Of a DNA stretch of 64,000 bases, positions 11,669-23,282 are shown one piece after another (the first letter of the stretch is position 1; every line of letters begins with the position of its first letter). This DNA comes from Cynocephalus volans (taxonomy: Eukaryota > Chordata > Mammalia > Dermoptera > Cynocephalidae), in contig NC_084469.1 in the NCBI RefSeq assembly GCF_027409185.1, positions 104,099,835 to 104,163,834 on the forward strand, in the 5' to 3' direction. The notes under the pieces were generated by a model. The model searched no databases and was not told where the DNA came from. It worked only from the letters and a program-made list of their open reading frames with translations. Both the position numbers and the translations under genes were made by a program.

Positions 11669-12329
11669 GAAGGTGGCCTCAAAGCAGGTGCTAAATGGCA
11701 TGAGAGAACAAGTAAAGGTGCCTGGCCTGGGGTTTTTACTGAGGTTGGTGGGGAGGTAGGGTGAGAGTTCATGCACAACGGAATGGCTGGCATGGACTGA
11801 ATCCTTTGTCAGCAACAAAGGAGAGACACCCCAAGCTGTTTGATCATCCTGTTTTGATGTGGCTCACAAGGGGAAGAGGGAGAATTGAGGAATTCAACCT
11901 GTAACCAAGTATCAAAAAATGGTGTCAGCATTTCTGCTTTCTAGTCTCCTGTGTAAGAAGCTTAGATGACTCACAAGAAAAAAGCTGACAAACTTAAAAT
12001 CAAAATCTTCTTAGATCCATCAGAATATTGAGGTCACAGAGCAAACTAATGACTGTGAAACTGGAGAGAAAGGCAGGAGACGTAGTCATTTTGAATTATG
12101 GCCAGAAAATTTTGTTCCTCTTAACTAGGCCTGTCACCAAAAGAAATCTATTTTAACAAAGTCTAATCGCTGGAATTTTTCTAGAGCTTAACTGACCTGT
12201 GGGGAAGAAAACATCCAACCTTAATCCTCTCTAGCCTTCCTGCCCCACTTAAGGGTGGGGGGATGAGAAGCAAGAAAGAAGGTGATAGTTTTTTCCCCAC
12301 TTCTGACAACCAAGTAAGTGGTGTCTTGT

Positions 12330-12910
12330 CCAAAACCACTTGTCCACCCTCTGATTCCAATCACCTCTTAACACTAACTGCCCAGAGTTAGCATCAGACT
12401 CTACAGGTTAAGGGCTCAGTCCCCCAAGACTGCCTCCACCTTAGCAGTGAACCAAAATGGGGTGCCCAGGCTACACACATTTCTGCCTGGTGGACTACAA
12501 TTTCGGGAGTTTCCAAGACACACCTTCATGATCATTAGTTTACTAGAATAGTTTACTAGAATGACTCTCAGAATTCCAAGAATAGAACTTAGGAACAACC
12601 AAATGAAATATACGCATAGGGCAAAATATGCGGGAGGCCACAGAGCTTCCAAGCCCTCAAGAGTGTGTCACCCTCTGGAGACCAACCTTGAACCTGAGAA
12701 CCCCCTCATTTAGAAATTTTATGAAGGTTTCATTAGTTAAGCTGATTGATTACTTAACTAGTCATTAACAAATAGCTAAATCTAAATTTCCAGCACCTCT
12801 GCCTTCCACAGAGGTTGGAGGTTGAGGGTGAAAGTTAAAAACTACTAATCAAGGCTTGATCTTTCTGAGAACCAAACCCTCATCCTAAAGCTATCTAAGG
12901 AATTCCAAGA
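12330..12910. mobile_element. ERVL/MLT2-like LTR (old)
   Basis: The order of blocks (start-of-LTR 'gttagcatcagactctacag', a central 'atacgcatagggcaaaatat', 'catcctaaagctatctaagg' near 12885) follows a widespread LTR whose better copy is at 44380-45215. The family name is from memory and uncertain. No coding sequence is seen. Confidence 0.4.
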
Positions 12911-13586
12911 ATCACCTCACTAGAACAACAGACACTTCTATCACCCTTATCTGACAGGAGTTTTGAAAGATTTGGGAGATCTGTAGTAAAAACTTTAGAG
13001 AAAGGCCAAGAATCTTTCTTATAAAACAGAAGACCGGAACCCAGGGTCACAGACTCATTACAAGACTGAGAACAAATCATGTGACTATAGAAGTCTTCAC
13101 TTCCACATAAAATGTTCAGTTAAAGCCAGAGAAGGCAGAAGCAAGGTCCAAGAAAAAAATGAAACACAGAACAAGGGCAACAAATAGATCATAGTAAAAA
13201 ATATGGTAGTTATTAATCCAACTATATAAATAGCCACTTTAAATGTCAATGATCCAAATACAATTTTAAGTGAATAAAAAACAAACAAAAAACCTAATAT
13301 GTTGTTTAAAAAAAACTCAGGTTAAATATAAAGACATACAGATATTAAAAGTAAAGGCATAAAGAAATATATAGAATACTAACACTAATCAAAAGAAACA
13401 TGGCATAGCTATACTAGTATCAAACAAAGCTGACTTCAGAGGAAAGAAAAACCACAGAGATATAGATGGGCATTATACAATAACAAAGGAGTCAAATTTC
13501 CAAGACCTAACAATCCTTAGTGTGTATTTACATAACAAGAGTGACAAAATACAGGCAGCAACAACTGACACATTCCAAAAGGAGGA

Positions 13587-13659
13587 GCTGGCTGGTTTGC
13601 TCAGTGGGTTAGAGCACAGTGTTATAACACCAAAGTCTGGGTTCAGATTCCAGTACTGG
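13587..13659 (+). mobile_element. Old monomeric tRNA-Ile SINE
   Basis: 'gctggctggtttgctcagtg' (box-A region) and 'gggttcagattcc' (box-B-like) form one tRNA-Ile-like unit. Its tail has been replaced by the purine microsatellite that follows. Confidence 0.7.
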
Positions 13660-13872
13660 AAAGAGGAAGGGAGGAGAGGAGAGGAAAGGGAGGGAGGAGA
13701 GGGAGGGAGGGAGGAAGGGAAAGGGAGGAGAGGAGAGGAAAGGGAGGGGAGGGGGGGAGGGAGGGAAGGAGGGAGGGAGGGAAGGAGGGAAGGAAGGAAG
13801 GAAAGAAGGAAGGAAGGAAGGAAGGAAGGAAGGAAGGAAGGAAGGAAGGAAGGAAGGAAGGAAGGAAGGAAA
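13660..13872. repeat. (GGGA)n/(GGAA)n purine microsatellite
   Basis: About 210 bases of pure purine on the + strand run from GGGAGGA-rich units into an almost perfect (GGAA)n array at 13785-13870. It begins directly at the 3' end of an old SINE, so it probably grew from that tail. All ORFs across it are artefacts of the repeat. Confidence 0.95.
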
Positions 13873-14005
13873 TGTGAAACAAAGTAAATAATCCACCATC
13901 CTAGCTGGAGACTTCAACATCCCTTTATCAGTAATTAAGAGATCCAGCAGGCAGAAATCAAGGACAAAGTTGAGTTGAACAGCACCATCAAAAAAATGGT
14001 ATTTA

Positions 14006-14186
14006 GGGCCGGCCTGTGGCTCACTCGGGAGAGTGTGGTGCTGATAACACCAAGGCCACGGGTTCGGATCCCACATAGGGATGGCCCGTTGCTCATTGGG
14101 TGAGTGTGGTGCTGACAACACCAAGTCAAGGGTTAAGATCCCCTTACCAGTCATCTTTTAAAAAAAAAAAAAAAGAAAAAAAAAAA
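14006..14186 (+). mobile_element. tRNA-Ile-derived SINE, dimer (type A)
   Basis: Head 'gggccggcctgtggctcact', second unit 'ggatggcccgttgctcattg', end 'ccttaccagtcatc', then an A-rich tail. The target-site repeat is 'aatggtattta' against 'aaaggtattta'. Confidence 0.85.
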
Positions 14187-16526
14187 GGTATTTAATTGAA
14201 ATCTATGGACTACTTCATCAAACAATAGCAGAATACACAATCTTCTCAAGTGGACAGAAAACAATCACCAAAACAGACATACTAGACATAAAATACACCT
14301 TAACGAATTTGAAAAAAGGGAAATCATACAAAGTCTACTCTCAGATATCAAGAGTTTTCATCTAGAAATCAATAACATAAAGATAGTTATAAAACCACCC
14401 AAATCCTTAGAGATTAAATAGCATACTTCTAAATAACACAGGATCAAATAAGTCTTAAGAGAAATTAAAAATTATTTTGAACTAAATGAAAATAAAACTT
14501 ACCAAAATTTGTGAAATGCAGCAAAAGCAGTTCATAGAGGGATATTTATAGCAATGAACACACACCCTAGAAAAGAACAAAGTTTTATAATCAATAATGT
14601 AAGCATCTACTACTTCAGGAAAATAGAAAAATGAGCGCAAATTATACCCAAAGTAAGCACACACAAAAAAGTAATAAGAATTAGAGCAGAAATAATTGAA
14701 ACTGCAAGAAAGCAAGAGAGATAAACAGCAAAACCCAAAGCTGGTTCTTTAAAAAAAAAAAAAAAAAAAAAGGCAGTAAAATTGATAAACATTTAGTAAT
14801 GCTAACTAAGGGGGGGGGGGGGCAAGAAAGAAATTACTAACACCAGAAATAAAAGCAGGGAAAAGTGAAAACTAAAAATGTTTTGACAAAATCCTACATG
14901 CATTCATGACAGCAAACTGGGAATAGAGAGGAACTTCCTCCTGAGAAAGAACATCAACAAGAAATCTGCAGCTAATATCATACTTAATGTTAAGAAACTA
15001 GGTGCTTTCTAGATAAAATCAGGCACAGGTCAAGAATGTAAATTCAACAGCGTATTGGAAGTTCTACATCAAGCAATAAGACAAGAAAGAAAACCAAAGA
15101 TGTACAGATTGAGAAGGAAGAAATAAAACTGCATGTTGCACAGGACATGATTGCATGAGAAGATATACAGATGGCATATAAGCATACAGAAACATGCACA
15201 ACACTGAATGTCACTTGGGAATTGCAAATAAAAGAATGAAAGACCAGCAAACCTTTGTAAGAACGGCTAATATTCAAAATGCTAAACACACCAAATGATG
15301 GCAAAGATGGGGAACAACAAGACCCCTCATTTGTTACTGGCAGGAATGGAAAACAGTACATATACTTTCGAAGATAGTTTCTTACAAATCTATATATACT
15401 CTTAACATAGGATCTAGCAATCACTCTGCTTGGTATTTACCAAAATAAGTTGAAAACTTATGTTCACACAAAACTGGCACATGAATTTTTATATGAGCTT
15501 TCTGTATAATTGCCAAAGCTTAGAATTAATCAAGACAACTTCACAGTAAATAAACAATCTGTGGTATAAGCATATGATAAAATACTCTTCAGTGATTAAA
15601 CGAAATGAGGTATCAAAGCAAAGAACAATATGGATGAACCATACAAGTAAATTATTAAGTGAAAGAAATTAATCTGAACAGGCTACATACAACATAACTC
15701 CAAGTGCAACACATTCTGAAAAGACAAAACTTGGGGCATCAAAAGATCTTTGGTTACCAGGGATTGCTGGGTGGGAAAGAGGGATGAATGAATAGATGGA
15801 CTGCAGGGGATCTTTAGGACAATGACAATGAACTCATGTTACTGAGCATTTGTCAAAACTCACTGAATGTGCAGTACAGAGAGTCACTGCAGTCGTGGAC
15901 TTTCATGCATCAACATTGGCTCATCCACTGTAACAGATGAACCACAGTAATACAAGATATAAAAAAAAGGTTAAACTGTGTGAAGACAGAGGGGTAATGT
16001 GGAAACATCCTGTACTTACTGATCAATCTTTTTTGTAAACTTAAAACTACTTTTTAAAAAGTAATGTTTATTAGGAATAAAGAAGATGAAGGTAGACTCA
16101 TGACAATTCATACCTGAAGAGTAAGTAATCACTGAAACATGTCAACTTTCATTCAACTGATTTGAACTTCCTTTAGTAAGTCATGATGGTGCTCTATGAG
16201 GTCTGCAGCCTGACACTGGAAAGGGAGGAGAAAGTTCCATCCAACGACTGCTTAGGAGCCCAGCACTGTATATTCTAAGAAGTGAAATGAGGGCTTAGAT
16301 TACCATCAGCACTGCCTGAAACTTGGTCATGGATATGGAGTATCTTTGTACTGTAGATTTAGTGTATGCAGAGCCATGTATAACCCTAATTTACACATAT
16401 GTTGGGTATCTGTGACATAAGCAATATCCAGCGGTATTTTACCACAAATGGCAACCTCTTATACAATCACCAACGTGTCTGTAAACATGCAGATGGGGCC
16501 AATTTTGCACCACTGCTGAGATGACT

Positions 16527-16613
16527 GCCCCAAAATATCCCATAGTGAGCAGGGAGGTTCAATTTTTTTTATGGTTTAAGAGCTTCCCTGCTCACTACGG
16601 GATATTTTGGGGC
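16527..16613. repeat. 29-bp inverted repeat (hairpin)
   Basis: The arms 16527-16555 and 16585-16613 are reverse complements with one mismatch (A16542 against the complement of C16598), separated by a 29-base T-rich loop. It is not a SINE. It may be a fold-back DNA transposon or a local inverted duplication. Confidence 0.9.
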
Positions 16614-16689
16614 CACGGGTGCTAAGACCAAACGGAATTTAACCAAGACAATAGTTCCGATGGTTAAGGGGACGCACATCTGTTTGTTC

Positions 16690-16790
16690 TCTATTTCATA
16701 TTCAGTAGAGTGTGGTGCTGATAAGACCAAGGTCAAGGGTTTGGACCCCAGCACCAGCCTGCTGCCAAAGGGAAGACAGAGAAACAAACA
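16690..16790 (+). mobile_element. Old tRNA-Ile SINE, 5'-damaged
   Basis: 'agagtgtggtgctgataaga' and 'ggtcaagggtttggacccca' match the middle and box-B part of the tRNA-Ile monomer. The first 15 or so bases are unrecognisable. Confidence 0.6.
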
Positions 16791-17449
16791 AAAAAACCGC
16801 ATATTCATTACTCCCCTAAGGTTACAGGGCATAATTTGATTAAATTTTGTGAGTTCCCCCGGGTGTAACTGCACTTTGAGCCCTATATTAATCAGTTGCA
16901 TGAAGGATTGTCAGTAAGCGCACCACGGCAGATATTCACTCAAAACCTACCTGGTAGAGGCAGTTCTTTTATCTTTTTTGATGGTAAATACTTTTAGTGT
17001 GTTTTGCATTTCCAATTAGGTCAGGTGTGTTTCCCTCCCTCCCTGCCTTCCCTTGTTTGTTTCTTGTTCTCTAGACACAATTCGAGAAAAAGAACAGGGT
17101 CCATCTTGTCTACCCTGCCTGGCATTTATATATTTTATCCCCCAGAGAGCCTTACCTCAGCAGCATCAGGGTTATAGACCTCTTCCATGGCAATTGTTGC
17201 TTTATAAGGTTCAAGAACTCCGGGTTTAAATCACGTTTGAACTAACCCCTTTGCTGTGCCTGGGTGTTCTTCCCTATAACACAGAGATTTAGGATCTTTG
17301 TGGTGACAGAGGCACAGGCAGTGGCAGCTGCAGACATACTTAAGGGTCCTTGGTGAGCCCGGTGCTATTAGGAGTGTGTACTCAGCCCACCATAATAGCT
17401 ATTTTTCCTTCTCTATTCTTTCTGTTTTTTAAATGACAATACTTTCAGG

Positions 17450-17830
17450 TACAATTTTCCCCCTCAGCACCCTGTAGATTGGGACCAAAGTACAACAGTA
17501 GTCACAGCAGGGTCCAGACCGACACACACCACCCAGGCCCCCGTACTCCTGTTCCTAAATGTCAGGAAATGATGGTGGTATGTCACATACACAGAGAAGG
17601 TAGGAAAAGGCTTATTACTCACGAGATTGAAATCTCTGAGGAGAGCAGGATAGGTGTCTAAGTGGCTTGAAAGAACAAGATAAGGAGCCTGGCCTGGGTT
17701 TTTAATGTGGTTAGGTGGTGGGGCTGAGCAAGACTCCTTGTGCTGCTTCAGAGGGAGCCCAACGCTTCCTGGAAAGCTGTTCTAGGCGTGGGACAAGAGG
17801 CAGAGGGAAGGGAGAGGCTTCAGCTCTCAG
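17450..17830. mobile_element. Possible LTR fragment
   Basis: The stretch 'gagcctggcctgggttttta' near 17687 recurs as 'tgcctggcctggggttttta' near 11720, with similar flanks ('agaacaag' before, 'ggttggtgggg'-like after). Two copies in one intron suggest an interspersed element. No family name is assigned. Confidence 0.3.
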
Positions 17831-18310
17831 AACACATCGAAACTGTGAGTGTGACTACACACCACAATAATGAAGGCAGAAAACAATAATACTCATTATC
17901 GATTGCTTGTTTTCATATAAACAAATAGTGACAGGACACACAAGAAATGATCGAAACTGGTTATTTGGGCACTGCAGTGGCAGGGGGTCTCCTCAAGTCA
18001 GACTTTCCTGTTTGGCAGATTTTCAAAAAATTTGCTTGCATTATTTATTTTTAATGAACAGAAATTTATATATGTAATACTTTACCTTTTAACAGTCTTT
18101 ACTTTTAGCTACTTCCTTTGACTTTTTAAATTTTAATTTTTAGGTTTAGATCCCCCTACAGACCAATCACCAAAATACTAATAATAATTACTATGATTTT
18201 TTAATAATTTTAATTTTTCTACATAGGTAACCATTATAAGATTTCATCCCTTATACAAAACTGTAAGAAATGTGTTAAACATTAAAAAACTTATTAAAAA
18301 TAAACTTATC

Positions 18311-18458
18311 GGGCCGAGCTTGTGGCGCACTTGGGAGAGTGCAGCGCTGGGAGCGCGGTGACGCTCCCGCCGCAGGTTCAGATCCTATATAGGAGTGGCC
18401 GGTGCACTCACTGGCTGAGAGCCGGTCACGAAAAAGACAAAAAAATAAATAAATAAAA
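18311..18458 (+). mobile_element. tRNA-derived SINE, type B
   Basis: Head 'gggccgagcttgtggcgcac', box B-like 'ggttcagatcc', end 'ccggtcacgaaaaagac', then an A-rich tail of AAAT units. The flanking repeat is 'aataaacttatc'. Confidence 0.88.
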
Positions 18459-18459
18459 T

Positions 18460-19980
18460 AAACTTATCAACTATATTTCCAACTAGATGTCAAGTGGGAT
18501 CTACTTTGTTGTTCCACTTTCTCTCACACTGGGATATTTTCAGAATGTGTAGTATATTATAATGTATTAATGGTTTAGTCCTCACTTATTAAATGCCTTA
18601 GGATTTTCAAGGATTTACATAAGCTTTTAGTAACTTTCCTCATATTAATTAAAATAGAAATCCAAAACCTAGGAATAGTAAAGCCTTTAAATTTCAAATT
18701 CTGTAGGCACATGTACATATACAAATTGATCTTAAAAAAGAAAAATGCACCTGGAAACTTAAATACACCCACCTCACATGTTAATTTTTAACTAAAAAAA
18801 CAAAAAACGTTGTTTGGTTCCAGAATTTTGACTTACACTGTCTCTATATATAAACATACATTTTCACACAGAAAACTAAAAATCTTACATGTACAGAAAG
18901 GTAAAAACATTACAAAGACTTTGGGAAACTAGGTTAAACAGCATCAATATTCAAGAACTCAAACGTAAGAAATACATAAGAAATCAAAGGAAAGAAACAC
19001 AAACACTTGAATCTGCTAAGACAAGCACCCTCCTTTCCACAGTTCACAAGGAAAAGGCACATTCTGAGGTTAAACACATTCTCAAACTTGGGGTTCAGAC
19101 TCTCACCATTGAAATATATCCCCTAGAGTGGGTCAGTCCCTGGTGATGGAGGGGAGGGGGCCTGAGCAAGCACAGGAATGGACCTGAAGTCACTGGTCTC
19201 AGGCATCTGCCTGCCAGTAAGTGGCTTTTGACCACCATTGATATTTTAAATAATACAAACCCAGTGTTTGAAAAATGCAGTACAATCACTCAAACCCAGT
19301 GTTTATTTTTAAAAACTTTAAGGCAGGTCAGCTAACTCAACAAGAAAACCCACAAATGTCTGTTTCTTTCAATGAATGAAGATTTCAGTTAATCATCATA
19401 CCCACATGATGAAATTGCTTTTTGAACAATTAACCATATTTGAACACTTCTAGGTTTTTCAAGTCTAAGCGCTGGATTTCAAATTTGAAATCATGCAAAA
19501 CAAAACAGAGCTGAGACACTTACTATGTATGCTCAGGAGAAGGAAAAATATTAAGAATTTTTAACAAAATGTAAACCTGGACTAATTTTTGTGGTTTTTC
19601 CCCCCCCTGAAATTCATGTGTTTCTTGCTTCTTTGTAAATATACTCTACTCCCTTTCAAGCGATACTGATTAAATACTGTTAACAGTTACTAAAAATCTG
19701 AGGCGCCACTAAGTGAAACAAATCGTTTCACGGTGACAAACCCAAGGAGGGGCAGTGCTGACCAGGGTCTGTGCTGAAAGGACAGATCACCCAGGAAGGT
19801 TCCAAAAAGAAACCCACAACCCAAAGGGGTTCCTGTAGGATGTCTGTGCCCTGGAAAGATACTGGGAGAAGAGACGCATGCATTTTAGACACAGTAGCTC
19901 CAGAGGGTTACTGTCTGCTTCCCTCTCATGTAAAAATCCACACACACAAAAATGAATCTTTTAAAAGGAGCCATCCATGG
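18460..19980. other. Intron 1 of gene A, nothing recognised
   Basis: AT-rich non-coding sequence between a SINE and the CpG island. Short open frames (for example 18889-19146) show no family resemblance. Confidence 0.5.
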
Positions 19981-20009
19981 CTCTGTGGGAAAAATACACT
20001 AAAAGTACC

Positions 20010-20640
20010 GCGTCTGAGGTTAGAACTCCTCCCCCCCACGAGCCCCACGGCACGAGTCGGGTGTCCCCTGAGGACCCCGTCGTCACCGCACACTCTGAAA
20101 ACACGCGGGGCTGCCCAGAGAGGGCTCCGGGCCGGGCCGAGGTCGCCGCCGCAGGGACAGGACAGGACGCCCGGGGTCCGGGCCGCCGGCCCCGCCCCAC
20201 CCTGCGGCCGGAAGGGACCGAGGGCCGCGCTGCGCCGGCGGCGGACTCGGGGCCGCAGACTCCGGGGCTGAGCGCGGGGAGGCCCGGGTCCCGCGGCCAC
20301 GGCCGGCTCCGGCCGGTTCCAACCGGCCCCGCTCCGGTCTCGGGACGCCCGCCCGACACTCACCATGTCCCGCTTCCGGGAGTCCCCGCGTCCTCCCTAC
20401 GGCTTCCGCGGCCGGTGCACGCCACACTCGCCAGAGCCTAAAGCAGAACCGCCAAAGGTCGTCAGAGACAGACGACAGGAACTGACCAGTGCACCGTCAC
20501 AGGGAGCGACATTTGCGCGTCTTCCGCGGAGCGATTTTCCTCCCGGAGGCGCGTCTGATTGGACAGTTCCTAAGGTCCCGCCCCTTCAGTCCGAGTGACA
20601 GAGTTGCCAGAGGTCACGTGGGTGAGCCGTCCTAGCTGGC
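20010..20640 (-). promoter_or_regulatory. CpG-island promoter and exon 1 of gene A
   Basis: A dense run of CpG dinucleotides surrounds the first exon. On the minus strand the exon ends 'ccgggacATG' with the donor 'gtgagtg' directly after the start codon. No TATA box is evident, typical of housekeeping-type KRAB-zinc-finger promoters. 20037-20170 is nearly identical to 48427-48560 in gene B's island. Transcription probably starts between about 20400 and 20600. Confidence 0.85.
20364..20366 (-). CDS. Start codon exon, gene A (ATG only)
   Basis: The ATG is the last codon of exon 1, followed at once by 'gtgagtg'. Splicing to 8008 gives ATG-GAC (M-D), with G at -3 and G at +4, a good start context. 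The same device is seen at 48701-48703. Confidence 0.82.
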
Positions 20641-20902
20641 GGTGTCGGGGACGTCTGTCCTTGCCTGAGAGGGACTTTTGCATTTAAGAACTTGTTCCCA
20701 ACCCAGAATGGACATGGCACAGGTGCAGCAGAAATTCCAGGCTCAGTTTCCACGTGGAGCGACCCCCCTGCGCAGAGGTCTCAGGACGTTTGAACCCCCC
20801 AGCCCTGAACCGGGCTCAGGAATCTTCCCAGACTCATTAAAACTTTTAAGACTTGTTCATTAAAATTGTCCGCTGTACATTTCACTCTGGGTTTTTCTTC
20901 AG

Positions 20903-21000
20903 TTTTTTTTTTTTTTTTAAGATGACCGGTAAGGGGATCTTAATCCTTAACTTGGTGGTGTCAGCACCACGCTCTCCCAAGTGAGCCACTGGGCCGGCCC
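20903..21000 (-). mobile_element. tRNA-Ile-derived SINE, monomer (type A)
   Basis: In reverse it reads 'gggccggcccagtggctcac', one tRNA-like unit, 'ccttaccggtcatc' and a long A-tail. Only one unit is present. Confidence 0.85.
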
Positions 21001-21078
21001 TGAGATCGGTCGTTTGAGTGTGTCCCTACAGAACTCCGAACTGTAAAAGGTCATGATATCTGTAATGCAATTGAATTC

Positions 21079-21160
21079 TCAGCACCACATTCTCCCTTTA
21101 AAAAAAAGAACATGACCGGTAAGGGGACACGCTTTCCCAAGTGAGCCATCGGCTGGCCCT
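21079..21160 (-). mobile_element. Rearranged SINE with perfect target repeats
   Basis: The direct repeat 'aatgcaattgaattc' flanks a scrambled monomer. 'tcagcaccacattctccc', normally internal, sits left of the A-rich block and of 'atgaccggtaagggga'. A second version of the same internal region ('cacgctttccc') remains in its normal place. Confidence 0.75.
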
Positions 21161-21259
21161 ATAATGCAATTGAATTCCGATTCTCATTGATATGTATTAC
21201 AAAAACGACAGGTTATATAAATGTAGAATGAACCTGGAAATTCTTAATACTCAACAGAT

Positions 21260-21620
21260 TGGACCAAATACCCTTACGCATTTATTTAAACAGCTTAATT
21301 AAGATATGCACATACAATACAATGCACCCATGTGAATGTACAATTTAGTGGCTTTTAGAATATTTATAGTTTTGTGCAATCATTACCAGAGTCCGTTTTC
21401 ATCACCTCAAAAAGAAACTTTTGTACCCTTTATCTGTCAGTCACCCACCCTCCCATCTTCCTCCCACAAACTCCAGCCATAGGCAGTAAACTACTTTCTG
21501 CTTTAGGGATTTTTCTATTCTAGACTTTCAGATTAATGGAATCATTTCATGTGGTCTTAGTGAATGGCTTCTTTCACTTAGTATAGGTATTCCAAAGGAG
21601 ATTCATGTTGTAGCACTGTC
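21260..21620 (-). mobile_element. LINE-1 3' UTR fragment (antisense)
   Basis: Typical reverse-complement 3' UTR text: 'acaatttagtggcttttaga', 'atcaccagag'-like and 'cttctttcacttagtatagg'. Confidence 0.65.
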
Positions 21621-22497
21621 AAGCTAAAAGAACAAAAAGGGACACCTCAGAAAAATATGTCCTGCTATGACCAGGAGTAAGCAAAAAGACTGTAATCAGA
21701 GATACGCTCTACGGCAAGACACAAATGCACCTCTTTAGAGGAGAGGGCAAGGGAAAGTTTTCATTTAGCAAAAAGGACAAGTTGCCCTAAGCTGCTTGGA
21801 AATGAAGTTCATTGGTTCCTGAGGCTCAAAGCTGGGGCTTGCCTCAGTTTGTTGGTGCAGATGCTGTTACTGGCAAGTGTACTTTCAAAAGCACCTTATC
21901 TGAATTGCAGTCCCAAAGAAGGAATTTTTTTTTTTGTGGTTGTTTTCTTTTAGAGGCAGTCCTCATCTTCTGACATGTAAGTATGAGCTCTCCTCCTTCA
22001 TGCCTTTTGCAATTCGGTTTATTTGTTTTAGGGATGTGACAAGTGATGTCATCCTGGTAAATGCCACTTACACATTTCCCCCTTTGGATTATGCTGTTGG
22101 AGATCATTCAGCCTGTACTCAGTGTCCCTCAGTATCGTGATGGATTGTTTTTGTTAACTAGTCTTGTCTTACTTTGAGGGCAGGTGATAAACAGCTGCAA
22201 GTCAGTGTCAAGACTCTTTAAGCCATTTTGAGCAACGATGAAGCCAAAAGGAGGAGCTCTCAGGCTCAGTATGTCTGGATTTTACTACTAAGCTTCATTT
22301 TGCCTGTTCCAAAGGCTTTGGCGATTATTTCAAGATGAAGGGCCAAAATCATCATGTTAGGAGATGTGTTTCTGCGAAGATGCACAAAGGGTACATAATT
22401 TTAAAAAATACAAAGTAAAAGAACAGCAATCTGACAGCTCTAGTCTGCATGATGGTTATAAGCCACGAACCTAGACCTAAAGGGCGACTGACTGAAC

Positions 22498-22790
22498 AGT
22501 GTGAAAACATTAATGAGAGGCTTGTGCAGGAAGCTGGAAAGAGGGGAGGTCATGATCTTGGCACTTTTTTAAAGTCATGTCATAATTCTTCAAAGACTTT
22601 GTTACCTGAGCTCAGCCTCTGAGAAAAAGTAGATAGTAGCCCATTGCTAAAGGTACCTATTTACCTGATAGATCCACTCTCTTTCTGCAGTCTGCTCTGT
22701 GTCCCAGGAAGCTGGCCCTTAAGTACTACATTACTCAGAGTCTCACAGCCTCTGGTTTCTGGTTGGTTCAGCTAATGGAAGGTGCCAGCA
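22498..22790. repeat. Unassigned interspersed repeat, copy 2
   Basis: Partner of 3020-3310 (same orientation). See that entry for the shared blocks. Confidence 0.5.
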
Positions 22791-23282
22791 GAAATGCAGC
22801 AAACAGGAGACAAAAGTCAGGGTCTTTACTCTCCTGGCTGCCACCCTGCTGTCCTGAGGGGCTGGTACTCCTTCCCTCTGCCACAGGCCACATCTGCTGA
22901 ACGGTCATCTCTTAATGCTCAGGGTCTCACTGAGTTCTGGTAGCTGTTCCTGCCCGCTGCTCCTCAGGCCTGGTAATGCTCATTGCTCCCTGCTGTTGCT
23001 GGCCTCATCATTTTCCACAGCCACGTGGACTTCCTGTAATACCATCTGTACTTTTGTAAATACCTTTATCAATCCCTTATTCACTACAGTTTTGAGCATG
23101 CTACCCACTACCTGCCAGGACTCTGTCCAAACAGAGGCTATTTAAGGAAGAACAGATAACCTATAAAGACAGAGTGGTGAGCATAAGTGGAGCATTTGAG
23201 GCCAGTTCAGGTAGATTCATATGCAACAATCATGCACTGCAGTGCATGGTTAATGTGGGGGAAATTAGTCTATTGCGGTGTC

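Larger units (their letters stand above)
13300..15960 (+). mobile_element. LINE-1, sense, interrupted by SINEs
   Basis: A long but decayed L1. Landmarks are the 'taatcaaaagaaacatggca' block near 13388, 'cacaatcttctcaagtggac' near 14235, an ORF2-like 'gctaatatcatacttaatgt' near 14971, and 3' UTR-like text after 15150. Three insertions break it: an old SINE with a purine microsatellite (13587-13872), a dimeric SINE (14006-14186) and a G run near 14811. The frames are closed by many stops. Confidence 0.65.

Noticed and set aside
13522-13887. Lys/Glu/Gly-rich ORF and Ser/Phe/Pro-rich antisense ORFs at 13609-14154.
   Set aside because: They are translations of the purine microsatellite.
19771-20441. 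Frames of 132-166 codons on both strands in the first CpG island, and 208-253 codons in the second (48177-48957).
   Set aside because: High GC content removes stop codons. The proteins are Arg/Pro/Gly-rich on both strands with no domain, and the region is explained as promoter and 5' UTR.
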